This document shows positions 35,146 through 46,226 of a stretch of DNA of 64,000 nt, one piece after another. Both the position numbers and the translations under genes were made by a program. The DNA comes from Ptychodera flava (taxonomy: Eukaryota; Hemichordata; Enteropneusta; Ptychoderidae), in the NCBI RefSeq assembly GCF_041260155.1, contig NC_091932.1, positions 10,038,804 through 10,102,803 of the forward strand, given 5' to 3'. How positions within the stretch are numbered: position 1 is the first letter of the stretch; every line of letters begins with the position of its first letter. The notes beneath the pieces were generated by a model, which saw only the letters and a program-made list of their open reading frames with translations, was not told where the DNA came from and ran no database searches.

Positions 35146-37085
35146 TTATTTTTGCCCTGACATGTTGGACCTATTTATGTCGATCGGAATTGGTACTCTA
35201 TGATTAATGGGGATGTAGTCAAAGATTCGATCCGACCGAAAGATCGAATTAATCCGTCGATTTGATTTCCGTCGTTCAAATTGGCGGAACATTTGATCGA
35301 AACAGTGGAGTAGTCGTTGAACGGCACAGAACCAAGTCAGTATAATTATTGCGATCATTTTATGGCAAGGCATGAACACGTAACCCTCTGTGTTACTGTT
35401 TGCAGATAATATTCTTTTAATGCCCGAATCATTTAACTTTTTAGGCATCAGATTCTTGAATAGAGCGTAATTGTTCTCCATTGTCATGACATTCTTCTGA
35501 AGAATCACTTCATCAAATCGCATAATGGAATGAGAAATTAAATCTACGAAGACCCTCAGTTTCTGCAGGTCGTATTTAGAAATTTTATCCACGTTCAAAG
35601 TCAATAGTTTTGGCATAAGAGCAACGCACGCATCAAATGAATCTTTTCTTTTGGTTCCACTTTCAAACAATATGTCAAACAACATTTCAGCACTGCAATC
35701 AAAATGATAACATTCATTTGATTTGTTATCCAAATCGTCGTCGTTATTGGAAGTTTGCTCGTTGAAATAGTCACTGCCACTCAAGGCTTCAAATAGCTTA
35801 TTTACATCATCTCCTAAGGCACCCGCCAAAAACTTTAAGAAGGTAATATTGCCCCTCATCCAGTATTCTTCTGTTATTTCTGAAAATTTTGCAGGATCGT
35901 TATCGTAAAGATTCTTGACATGTTCGGCTGCCAAATATTCTTGAAATGTCGCATGAATGAATTTATATCGAGGACATTCCGATAAAAACGGTTTACTTTC
36001 TATTGTTAACAATCCAACGTTTAAAACGTTTGGGTAATTTGAAATGTCTTCGTTATTTACTGTGCTGCTGTCTTTGTTCAGGCAATTAAAAGCAATTTTA
36101 CTAAGGCGATGCTTCATGCGTGTACTTTCCTCGGTTGTTTGGTCTTCACATATGCCTATTTTGTGTAAGTGCCATTTTACTAACATGTCAACTAAGGATG
36201 ACACTGTATAGAAGTCTGTTTTTGACACGCAATGTCTTCTATTTTTCATCAATATACTCCATAACATCAGTGCCATGAGTGGACATTCTGTTACATCGCT
36301 CAAAATATATTTATCGGGCTTGTCATATAGTAAGTCAACTAAATGTGATATGTTCATAATTTTGAGCGACTCGCATGGGTCGTCATTTGATTGGGTGGCT
36401 CTGATGTGTTTCTGTACGAAATCTTCTAATGCGACCTCATCTAATCCTTTGATACACAACTGAGTATCATAACTCTGTTTGCTGTTCTTGTCCCTGACTT
36501 TTCGAGAAGTCACGACTACTACACTATTCTTAAGCAATGAAAATTTCTCTCTGACCACCTCCTTAAAATATTTTGGCAGGTTCTGAACTGGAACCTCATC
36601 GAGACCATCAAATACAATGCAAATCTCAGATTGATTACTTTGAATATAATTCCACAAATAACTCTTATCCTGGTCACAAAAATCAAGATATAAATCAGAA
36701 ATAACGTCTATGAGGCACTGCTTATCAGGATTATTGCGGTGATACTCAAAAACATCTCGTAACTCAAGAAAAAAGAGAAGCTTGAAACGATTCAAATCAA
36801 CATTTTCTTCACTTGCCCAATCAAAGGCCAACTTTTTACAAAGCGTTGTTTTTCCACACCCTGGATCTCCCTCTACCAGAATCCGTCTTGGGGGAACACG
36901 GGCATTTCTTGATGTAAACATTTCAGCCTTTCTAATGTTTCTTTTATCTTTTGCCTGAAGTTCAAGTTCGGTGTATACGTCTTCAAGCTTCAACCTGTCA
37001 GTTCCATCACACCAAGGAAATGGAGTTATGTTAGACCATTTTTGATAAGTTTCCTGCAGCCGGTATCGACAACGATATACGATAT
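35146..37085 (-). CDS. DED-NACHT exon 2: NACHT ATPase and C-terminus
   Basis: 1940 nt. The open frame runs upstream past 37085 only into intronic microsatellite sequence, so the acceptor CTTTCAG at 37092-37086 is the preferred start. The stop is TAA after NRSNMSGQK. Walker A and B residues needed for ATP binding are intact. Confidence 0.85.
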
Positions 37086-38998
37086 CTGAAAGTGGATGGG
37101 GAAAATAATTTACTTTGGCGCATATAATGATATGCACAGGACGACTTAAAGTAGTATCTGAGAGTAAACTAATAAATCCATGCATATCCATCCATTGATA
37201 CACACACACACCCACACACACGCACCACCACCACCACCACATCACACGTACATACATACATACATACATACATACACACATACATACATACATACATACA
37301 TACATACATAATACATACTACATACATACATATACATACATACATACATACATACATACATACATACATCGTAACATAAAGGAAAGAAGCTGGAACTAAC
37401 GATGAGATTGATGTATAACTGGAACTTATTTATTGAATACGGAACCATAACTGGGCCTACAGGCCCAGCCGCTGATACATGAGTCTTAGTTGATCCTAGT
37501 TACTAGTTTCGGTCACTCCACTAGAGAGTGATCGTGGTCCAAAGTTCTTGTTTCGGTCAAAGTTCTAGTTTCTGAGTGAATGTCCTGTCTCGGTCACTCC
37601 ACAAGAGAGTGACCGTGGTTATCGGTCCTCCAGTTCTCCTTTTTCCTCTGAGTTAGTGTGTCTATTTATACAGTATCTTGGCTATGTCGGATGCCGACGC
37701 CATAAAGAATATAATAAGACAATACTTTGATTTACCGACATTAGAAAAGATTACAAAAGTAGAAATTATCACGTGCCCGTGCATGGCTTGCTGAATTCTT
37801 TTGTTTCAAACCACGCCATGAATAAATTAAAATGAAAACAACGGCTAAATATTGCGATTGGTTGAAACAAGATAGAACATGGGGGTAGTACGCAGAACTT
37901 GAATACCATCATGGGAAAAATAAATTACGGACAATTCTTTCAAATGTGTAAATGAGCGATATCATATGTCGATACTGTGCTGGTATTTCAAGGCGACAGC
38001 ATTGTTAGAGTCCAAACAAAGAAACGTCGCTTGATCACTCGCGTCCAAGAACGCTAATGTATTGTGAGCGTGAAATTTTACTATTCTGTGCGCCAATTTG
38101 GAAGATTATTACACATACATACATACATACATACATACATACATACATACATACATACATACATACATACATACACAGTTCACATATTTCATATCACATT
38201 TTAAAAGTTGTTTCCCATGAGGTTGCCACACAATCATGGCGATAACTCAACATCTCGGTGATGAAAACTGCAATTGAAGTTGTTGAAATAATAGTTAATT
38301 TGTACCCACTCAACATTTAAAAAGGCAATGCAGAGGTAGTATATGCAAGTTGCATTCACTGTCATTTGCATTACTATTCATTCAGCCGAAAATTATATAT
38401 TCTATATAATTTTGAATATGCAATTTTCGGCTGAATGACTCTGACATTGTCTATTTATGCAGCTTACAATGGGCAATATAACTGGAAATGTACTTTCGTG
38501 AATGCAACCTGCAAATTGACCAAAACATTATACAATGGATTATATATTAACTCAAGAAGAACACTCGAAATGATCATACGACAAGTTACTTTGTTTCAAA
38601 CGGGAAATAGTAACGACACGGAGCAGCTGACAAATGCATGTAGCACTGGAACACGCACCTGTATCATGGCCGCCACAGTACAAGGGTCGTGTTGTTATTG
38701 TTTGAGTAATTCCAGCATAGGTCTTCACCTTTGCTTCATATTCTGCCACTGTCTGTATCAGGGTTGTACGATTTACATGCTCCAATATGTCTCTGAGAAG
38801 ACGTAGATCATTCTCGCCTATATGGCCACGTTCTTCCAGATACAGGAATATTGCAGCGGGATCTTTTAACTTCTCGATGTCCCGCTTTGGAATTTGAATA
38901 CCTGTCAACAGGTTTCGTATTTTGGTCTCCTCTTCCTTACCGAGTTGGGAGTTTAAACGGATGTATAAATCACGCAAAGGGTGAATACTTGACGCCAT
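35146..38998 (-). CDS. DED-NACHT NOD-like receptor, two exons (38998-38659 and 37085-35146)
   Basis: Predicted 759-residue cytoplasmic innate immune/cell-death receptor. Residues about 5-88 form a death-effector domain (LRDLYIRLNSQLGKEEETKI, EKLKDPAAIFLYLEERG, LRLLRDILEHV). Exon one ends in phase 1 at AG/GTGCGT and exon two begins in phase 1 after CCACTTTCAG, giving Asp114. Then CRYRLQETYQKWSNITPFPW leads into the NACHT ATPase: Walker A GDPGCGKTT at 186-194 and Walker B with DGLDE at 273-277, followed by the helical and winged-helix region with FIHATFQEYLAAEHV. NACHT proteins bind ATP and oligomerise; the DED should recruit caspase-8/FADD-like partners. No leucine-rich repeats follow. Residues about 690-705 (MIAIIILTWFCAV) are hydrophobic, then a basic tail ends at the stop. 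The 1573-bp intron holds two (CATA)n tracts. LRR exons could have been missed only if the last part is read-through. Confidence 0.85.
37086..38658 (-). other. DED-NACHT intron with microsatellites and inverted repeats
   Basis: Contains (CATA)n at about 37249-37370 and 38112-38177, CA-rich and CCA-rich DNA at 37200-37235, two copies about 84 bp apart of a GGTCACTCCA-AGAGAGTGA-CGTGG block (37512-37543 and 37594-37622), and a 17-bp inverted repeat at 38378-38438. Confidence 0.7.
38378..38438. repeat. 17-bp perfect inverted repeat inside a longer fold-back
   Basis: TCATTCAGCCGAAAATT (38378-38394) and its inverse (38422-38438) flank an AT-rich 27-nt loop. A second pair, GTTGCATTCAC near 38349 and its inverse near 38500, suggests a longer imperfect fold-back of about 170 bp. 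Confidence 0.6.
38659..38998 (-). CDS. DED-NACHT exon 1: death-effector domain
   Basis: ATG at 38998 (MASSIHPLRDLY). 340 nt ending in phase 1 at the AG/GTGCGT donor (38658-38653). An alternative donor AAG/GTGAAG at 38728 would end in phase 0 and would not fit exon 2. The LINE at 39440 onwards lies about 440 bp upstream on the other strand. Confidence 0.78.
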
Positions 38999-39529
38999 TG
39001 GTGAATATAGCAGTGACTCCGTTCAAATCCTCCTAGTAACGCCAATGTTCTGAAGAAATTAAACCCTACTCGTTGCGACGTTATCGACTCCGTCAGAGCA
39101 ACGTCCTTCCGGGTGCCGTTGTCCCAGTCAGAAACCCTGTACGAACTACGAGCATATGCAACTGCGCAAATAATTAAACGGCAGCGACTGTTTGTGAAGG
39201 GCGTGTTCTGCCCCAAGTCTGTCACTTTAAGATTTGTCCAGCTTTTTGTTTAAAATTCCTATTTCAATTTCCCAGAAGCGATGTTACCTTTGCAGTTGCA
39301 TAGGTTCAAGTGCAATGCTGGGTAAAAGTGGTAGAAGCGAGGCTTATATTTAAACGGAAACATGTTTAATTTATGATATCAATGGTGTGGGTGTCAACCA
39401 ATCACGGTCACAACACGTATCTTCGATTCAAAGAATACTGATTCAGAACAAAATTCTCTCACAGGTATTTGTTCAGAGTATCACTCTCCGCCTTTCATTT
39501 TACAGGAAAGTGAAGTCAGGAACTCATTT

Positions 39530-40045
39530 TTGATGCAGAACACCAGAAAGGCTGCAGGTCCAGATAACGTATCTACGTCAACTCTGAAATATTGTGCCGA
39601 CCAACTTGCCCCTATATTTACTGACATCTTTAATGTTTCTTTACAAGAGTGTAAAGTACCCGCTTGTTTCAAATCATCAATAATCGTGCCAGTCCCAAAG
39701 AAAACGAAAATTTCATGTCTGAACGATTATAGACCTGTAGCCCTGACTTCTGTTATTATGAAGGTTTTTGAACGTTTTGTATTAAGATATCTTAAATCTG
39801 TCACTGGTCCATTTCTAGATCCATTCCAATTTGCATATAGGGCAAATAGGTCAGTTGATGATGCTGTTGCTCTTGGTTTGCATTTTATTCTTCAACATCT
39901 GGAATCCCCTGGTACATACGCACGAATCCTTTTTATTGACTACAGCTCAGCTTTTAATACGATCGTTCCAAAGAAGCTGTTTGAGAAACTCAAAGCATTC
40001 AATCTAAATATGTCCTTGTGTCATTGGCTCCTCGACTTTTGTTGA
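39530..40045 (+). pseudogene. LINE reverse transcriptase, N-terminal half
   Basis: 171 codons covering the fingers and motif A ([12 protein letters not shown]), closed by a stop. The following sequence (HWLLDF, then LDRPQSVN) continues in another frame. Homology extends upstream of the first Met to about 39440. Confidence 0.85.
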
Positions 40046-40132
40046 ATAGACCACAGAGTGTTAATTTGGTGACAAAATTTCAAACTCCATTATTCTTAGT
40101 ACGGTGCACCTCAAGGCTGTGTCTTATCACCG

Positions 40133-40528
40133 ATGTTGTACTCTTTGTTTACTAATGATTGTGTTTCCCATGATGATTCTGTAAAGTTTCTAAAATTTGC
40201 AGATGACACTACAGCTATAGGGCTCATCATAAATGGCAATGAAACCATCTATCGCTCTGAGGTTGCCTGGTTGGTCGACTGGTGCTCAGATAACAATCTT
40301 GAGCTAAATATCAAGAAAACCAAAGAAATGATTATCGACTTTCGTAGAAATCCGGGCTCTATAGTTTCACTTGAAATTAAAGATCAACTTGTAGAATTGG
40401 TGGAGTTTTTTACCTTTTTAGGCTCAACGATTACGAATAAATTGAAATGGGACACCCACATAAATGCCATGGTGGTGAAAGCGCACACACGTCTATTTTT
40501 CTTAAGACAGCTTAAGAAATTTGGTTAA
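40133..40528 (+). pseudogene. LINE reverse transcriptase, palm/thumb half
   Basis: Contains FADDTTAIG, WLVDWCSDNNLELNIKKTKE and FLGSTITNKLKWDTHIN. GAPQGCVLSP lies just before this start in the same frame. The C-terminal part continues after the stop, from about 40529 to 40870, in a different frame. Confidence 0.85.
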
Positions 40529-41091
40529 GTCAGGATGTACTTATTCGTTTTTACAGAGCAACTATTGAGAGTATTCTTACATTTTCTATTACTGTCTGGT
40601 ACGGTAATGCAGCACAGAAGGATAGGAATAGTCTTGAAAGAATAGTGAAGACTGCTTCAAAATTATTGGTTGTGAACTACCGTCAGTCGAGTCACTTTAT
40701 TCTGTTCGGCTTCTCCGCAGATCAAAGAAAATCATCAATGACATAACTCATCCGGCACATCACTTTTTCAAACTGCTTCCCTCGGGGAAACGTTTCAGGT
40801 CTTTTAAATGTAGAACTAACCGGTTTTTACATAGCTTCTTTCCAAAAGCAGTTAAAAACTGTCGTATTTGAGATATTGATTTAATGATGTCATTCTGAGT
40901 TTTTATGAATTTTGTGCGATTGTAGTAACTTTAAAAAATCTGTATTTTAGATTTGTACGTGGTGGTGCTATGCCTTTTTTATGTTGATAGTTTTGTTTGT
41001 GTGTGTGTAAGTGTTTTTTAGCAACGCCAAGGCACATTCCTCTCGATTCTTTTATCGACTGGCAATAAAGATTATTATTATTATTATTATT

Positions 41092-43480
41092 GACAGCTGT
41101 CTCACCGACCTATGTGCTGTTTGACTTTAAGATCATAAATCTGTTTTCAGGAATTAAAATGATAATAACCAAAACGAGGTATTTGGTGGGTCATAGATGC
41201 TTACGTTATTACTTGCCTCTATCACCCAGGCTGCACTGAACCAATACGCGCGTCCAGGAGTCTTGTCATAAGGGCAACAATTGAAATGACCACCTTCTTA
41301 CGACAGTAGCAGGTGATTTTAACGTAGCGCGCTGTGATTGGCTATCTACTGCCAGTACGCGATCGTTTGAAAGATGTAAATTTCTTCAGTACTGCTAACG
41401 GCTATGTGCCCATCATAGTATGGTTGTGCTAACTTGTCCCTTGCATGAAGTTTCTTCAAATAAGGCCGGGAAAAGCTACAAAGAGGAGGAAACCAGGGAA
41501 ATCGGACATGTGATAAATATACTTGGTGGTGCAACAGATCCAAAGGATGCGAAAGATGAAGAACAACAATATTGAAAAATCTTGCGAAAGTAGTGAGGAA
41601 AGACACTGAGGTGAAGTCACAACGAATGGTAAGGGAAATACTTTCATGATTGTTGCTGATATACCGTAGTTATTCACTATTTGTTAGCTAGGGGTTCAGT
41701 ATCGACTGTCGACAATCCCTTGTGCCTTTTCTTTCTCTCATTGGTGTAATCTCTCGCACATAAGACGGTGTGGTGGGGTGGGGTGGAATCGCAAACGTAG
41801 CGCCTTATTGCGCTCGCGGCTTGCGCCTTCGGCGCTCCGCTTGCGCTTTCCCCGCCGTCGTATGTGACTATCGACTGTCTAGGTTCAGTATAAAATATGC
41901 TATGCAATGCACATGGCAATGTGAGCCAACTAATCGAAAATTATAAAGAATTAAAGAAAATCATTATTCATGACACAACTTGAAAACTGGGGACTTTGAA
42001 AAATCCTGTTGAGACAATGAATCAGTATCATTTTTCTCTTAAAGTTTCTTAATATTCAGCACACAGGGAGTGGTTTAGAAGCAGAGGAAAACGTACAAAC
42101 ATTGTTCAAAGCCGTCAACATTTTACGGAAAGCCTCCAATTTACATAGGGTAAAATTACATGTCTGTTTAGGGGAGTGTCCCTTATACTAAGACTGGTGG
42201 TGTGGCAGGGCAAAATCCTGGAAGGGGTCATATCGAAAAACTTCAGGGGGGTGTTCATGCTCTTTTCAAACACCAAAGAGGGGTCACTTGATGTGTTACA
42301 CCCTCTAAAACGGGTAACGCAATAAACAGCCCGGACGTTTTAAACGTTGCATGCAGAAGAGCTGAAACGGGAACAAACGGTATCGACATGACTTTAGAAA
42401 TCGCCGGAAATTTGCTTTCTAATTGATCAAACATGAATTTTACAACATAAATATGTAAGGACCTTTCATAGCCTTCCCAACTGGTATGGATTTTTACGGC
42501 TGTGAGACGCTAAATTCCATTTGCGGTAGGAAAAATAATCGATCATGGCATGGCATTGGTGGCGCGGCGATGAAGTCAATGATCCCTTGGGGGGGGGGCG
42601 GTTCAGTAGGTGGTTATGCTGATGTCGCATTTTGAATATAAGCTTATCGTGTTGACTATTCGGTCAATGATCATTTCAATTCTTATTCAATTTATTACTT
42701 TCTCTTATGTCCATTTATTTGTTTCTCATTTGTTTGTTTGTTTTGGATTATTTATTTGGTATTTGTTTGTCTAATTGTCGTTTTAATGTAGAATTATTTC
42801 CATTTTTCAAATTGCATTCATTTTCATTCCGAGTTTAATTTCAATTTGACTTTTTTTCACGACATTAAAGTGAATTTCGCTTTATTTTCAGTTTGATCGT
42901 GATTTGTCTTTGCAAAATGAAATTCATCTTCGTTTCAATTTTCATTTTTATTTTGCGCCAATATTAGAAGTAAAGTGATTCTCATTTTGAGTTTCGTTCT
43001 GATTTTCATTTTTTTAGTTTCAAAATTAAAAGTCATTTCCGTTTTAATATTTTCATTGTGATCGATGTTCCGATAAAATATTTTTTTATTTTTGTTTCCA
43101 AAATTATATTTAACTTCGTTTTGATTTCACTCAGATTGTGACTTTCGCTTGCGTTTCGATTTTATTTTTCACTTTAAAATCAATTCACATTCCATTTATC
43201 AACATTTCAACGTTTTGACCAATCTACCAGTGTACGATCACAAGATATCGTTGGCCCACTGACAAGACAATGCAAGTTAAACAGTGAGATTTTAAAGGTG
43301 AAATTGTGGCCAGATATCTCACATCGCGTTGTGTTCCTGGTACATTAGGAGCTTCAATATGTCCTGGTAACCGCGGCTAGGAAGGGCGATGACAAGGACG
43401 AGGGCATGCGCCGCCGTTGGAGTACTGCACTCGTGTTTAACCAGAATTCGAAGCTGACTCCCTAGCGTAAAACAACCCGG
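41092..43480. other. No gene recognised; T-rich low-complexity tract
   Basis: From about 42640 to 43200 the plus strand is dominated by TTTCATTTTGATTTT-like words, probably a degenerate hexanucleotide repeat. A frame at about 41455-41575 reading GHVINILGGATDPKDAKDEE is protein-like but isolated. Confidence 0.4.
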
Positions 43481-43499
43481 AATGCTGTACACTTAAAAT

Positions 43500-43680
43500 A
43501 AGTGTTAAGGAGGCTGCTTGGGGTAGGATCATTATTTTGTAAATAATTCAGTAAATTTCTGATCGGATTGAGACTAACAACGTACGGTTACCCAGTCACC
43601 TTGCGAATACATCACAGTAAAAACCGCTCTGCCAAATATGATTCAAACTGGGCTGGTGCGCGACACGCCCAATACGATAC
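43500..43680. repeat. Short dispersed repeat, copy 1 (second copy 46980-47100)
   Basis: GGAGGCTGCTTGGGGTAGGA at about 43508 is also at about 46988. In both, CTGGTGCGCGACACGCC or CTGGTTCACGACACGCC follows at a variable distance, and both end near a TTCAGAACTCAGAG/TTGAAGCTCAGAG word. The second copy lies in intron 1 of the PLAAT-like gene. Confidence 0.6.
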
Positions 43681-43699
43681 TGGACGTTCATTTCAGAAC

Positions 43700-44161
43700 T
43701 CAGAGTGAGGGTACTTTGTACATGCATTCACCATTAAGTTTGGAAAGTCCACTCTGGGTCATAACAGCATCAACGAAAACTGTTTCACTGATATTCTTTG
43801 CAAATTTGTCATTCCGGAGTGACATTTCATCAATAGCAAGCCCAGGCTTGGTGGCACACCATTGTGTATCCTCAGACAATTGCTTTGCACGCAGTGTTGT
43901 GAAAGGGCAGTTTGGCATAATGTGCCTGTACTTCGCACCGTGTTATGTTGTGACTACCACCATGGTGATGAATAAATGTGAAAGCTTTTGCGCACGCCCA
44001 AAATGATGAATGTGTAGCTCGTTACCTTTGTCGTCTAGTCTGACAATCGGCTGATTTTCACCACCGAGTGGGTAGTTCACTTGAAAGAACATTTCCATTA
44101 TAATATCAGAACATTCTGAGTTTGGAAGATTTGTGGATTCAACGAGGTAGAGAAAGTACAT
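43700..44161 (-). pseudogene. Broken coding piece, possibly alpha-1,3-fucosyltransferase (GT10)
   Basis: One minus-strand frame of about 154 codons with a single in-frame stop near 43943. It reads MYFLYLVESTNLPNSE at the start and later HIMPNCPFTTLRAKQLSE, then VFVDAVMTQSGLSKLNGE. The order C-(P)FTT-R...LSE...V-x-SGLSKLNG resembles the GT10 N-terminal region (C-x-FTTDR, then MESP-x-SGLSKLNG before FNWT). The FNWT-SYR block itself is not seen. No splice sites are convincing. It may be a decayed host gene fragment. The family call is tentative. Confidence 0.3.
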
Positions 44162-44416
44162 ATTAAGGCAAGTATCTTAACTATCTATCCAACATGTCCT
44201 TAATATGAATCCATCTCAAAGTTAATAATTACTGTACAGCCACAATTCACAAGTTATTACACTTTATGACATTGGCATACAAACGTTAAGCTTATACGTG
44301 TTGCCTGCCGACATATCTTCGGAATTTTTCATGACAGAGATACATTTGCATTTTTGAGGAGATAACGCCAGTAAATGTTGAAAGTGTGTTATATTTTTTT
44401 AGAAGAGGGCGAAGAC

Positions 44417-44489
44417 GTGGTGCAAAGCACCACAAGCGACCGCTTTAGCGGTCGCGGGGGAGGTCAGGAGGGGGGTGTCCCCCCTCCTG
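44417..44489. repeat. Three consecutive perfect hairpins
   Basis: GTGGTGC-AAA-GCACCAC (44417-44433), GCGACCGC-TTTA-GCGGTCGC (44436-44455) and CAGGAGGGGGG-TGT-CCCCCCTCCTG (44465-44489). Stems are 7, 8 and 11 bp with loops of 3, 4 and 3 nt, and G+C content is far above the surroundings. No coding frame explains them. Confidence 0.85.
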
Positions 44490-44561
44490 CCCTTGGAGCT
44501 TTTGAAAAACAGAGATTAAAATGGTGTTATTTGGTGGCACTTGGGGAGTATTTTTTTCAGA

Positions 44562-44912
44562 TTTTTTTCGTATAAAAACTCTTAAGGAAGGAGATCTGAG
44601 ACAGGGTTTCATAACTTTTATTAGAGTTCACTGATTTCAATTATGAAGATTACATTTTTTGAAAACGAAAACATAGCGAGAGACATACATTTATTCATCG
44701 ATGTCAAAATTATCACGGTGACCATAAAACTCAGGCTTGCGGAGCATTTTTTTTTCGTATAAAAAACTCAAAGGAAAAGAGATCTGAAACAGTGTTCCAT
44801 AACTTTATTACAGTTCACGGATTTCAATGAAGATTACATTTTTTGAAAACGAAAACATAGCGAGTCTAGAGACATACATTTATTCATCGATGTCAAAATT
44901 ATCACCGTAACA
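44562..44912 (+). repeat. ~185-bp tandem duplication
   Basis: Copy one at about 44562-44723 and copy two at about 44747-44912 share TTTTTTCGTATAAAAA, GAGATCTGA, TTACATTTTTTGAAAACGAA, AACATAGCGAG and ATTTATTCATCGATGTCAAA with few differences. It begins 70 bp after the triple hairpin. Confidence 0.8.
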
Positions 44913-46034
44913 CTCACGTGTTCTCATCCTCATACACGTCCGACCGAGCCTAACATTAGGTTTTTTGCTTTGGGAAGGAATACACAAACGAAATTCTAAC
45001 CTCTACATCTGACGCTGTCCTTGGTTACCCTCAAGCTCCTTGCCATGTTTACTCAGCTAAGTCGGTTACCTAATGCACGGTCCCTATGGAGTGACCGTGG
45101 CTAACGTAACGTTGCGGACTGAGCCATGCAAATATGGCTGCCTTCGATGAGTTGCACATGGGCTTATGATCTCGGATGACATCACAAACTCGCGAGATTT
45201 GCAAGATCGATGAGAATTACGTTTGCAGTCTGCAGGATCGAGGCTCACGCTCGCATTTTGCTTGTAAATCACTGTCAACTTTTTTTCCCGTACATTTTAT
45301 TGTTTTATGTTTCAAAAAAGATAAATCTTTTTCATTTCTGGCAAGAGGGGCGCTCGGAATTTACAAGAGGGCGCCACGCCCCTGTTACCTTATTCAGGGA
45401 GAACACTGATGTGGCCAATTTAATTATGTTCATTGTATCTAGCAATTGTTCATTACATGAACTTTGTTTGTCCTTTCGTTTTATTTCGAAACTAAAAACT
45501 AACCTTTGACATAGTCTCGCTTCCTAGAACTCGAACCTGCGCATTGTTCTGTCCAGCGCATGAAGAGCGCCACGAGCGGCAAGGGCACGAGCAGCGAGCA
45601 ATAGCAAGTCGCGAGATTTGACTGAATGCATGCGAAAAGGTTGCACAACATGAGTGTCACCATATTTAAAAGGGTCTTCATTCCTATCCTAATGAGCATT
45701 GCGCTGAGTGCACGTTAAGTATGCTTCACACACCCTGTGGGCTTTAATCCCCCAATCAAATTATTGATGCCATCGTCTTTGGAATATTCGCTTAATGCAT
45801 CGACATATAGTGGGCGTGTTCAAGATTTGCCATGTCAGACTACCCTCGCCATACTTATTTTGATTTCCGAAACATGCATTTGTTGGCGAAGGCCAAATTT
45901 TAGTGTTTCTACTGTACGCCAACCCAAGACTCGGGATTTCTGGTTGCACGTCTGTTCAAACCATGGCTGTAAAATATCTTTACTTCAATCTTTGAAAGCC
46001 ATTCTAGACCATTTTACATCTCCTCTTTTCTAGA

Positions 46035-46226
46035 ATGGGTTCTTGGGGCACAGTTGACACTATCAATCCATCTCTTGGAGATAGAATCGAAATTCGATAT
46101 CAAGATGTCAACCACTGGGGGATATATGCTGGTAAAGACCGAAAAGGGAGGCATTTGATAATTCACTTCACACCGGACCATGATAGGAAAACAATGAAGA
46201 TAATAATGGGTCAGACAAGCGCAAAG
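46035..46226 (+). CDS. PLAAT-like exon 1 (catalytic histidines)
   Basis: 64 codons from ATG to AAAG/GTAACC. Encodes MGSWGTVDTINPSLGDRIEI, NHWGIYAG and IIHFTPDHD. The start is preceded by TTTTCTAGA and no in-frame upstream ATG fits the family better. Confidence 0.85.

Larger units (their letters stand above)
39440..41091 (+). mobile_element. 5'-truncated LINE, CR1/L2/Rex1 group (Jockey superfamily)
   Basis: Encodes most of a reverse transcriptase but no endonuclease. Blocks in order: [73 protein letters not shown] (motif A), GAPQGCVLSPMLY (motif B), FADDTTAIG (motif C), LNIKKTKEMIIDFRR, FLGSTITNKLKWDTHIN, FYRATIESILTFSITVWYG and, near 40741-40870, THPAHHFFKLLPSGKRFR. Frame changes occur at about 40045-40090 and 40525, so it is dead. 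The 3' end is GGCAATAAAG plus (ATT)n at about 41070-41091, the microsatellite tail usual for this group. Catalytic FADD is kept. No target duplication was identified. Confidence 0.88.

Noticed and set aside
41455-41575. Short frame reading GHVINILGGATDPKDAKDEE
   Set aside because: Protein-like but isolated, without splice sites or a domain. Too little support.
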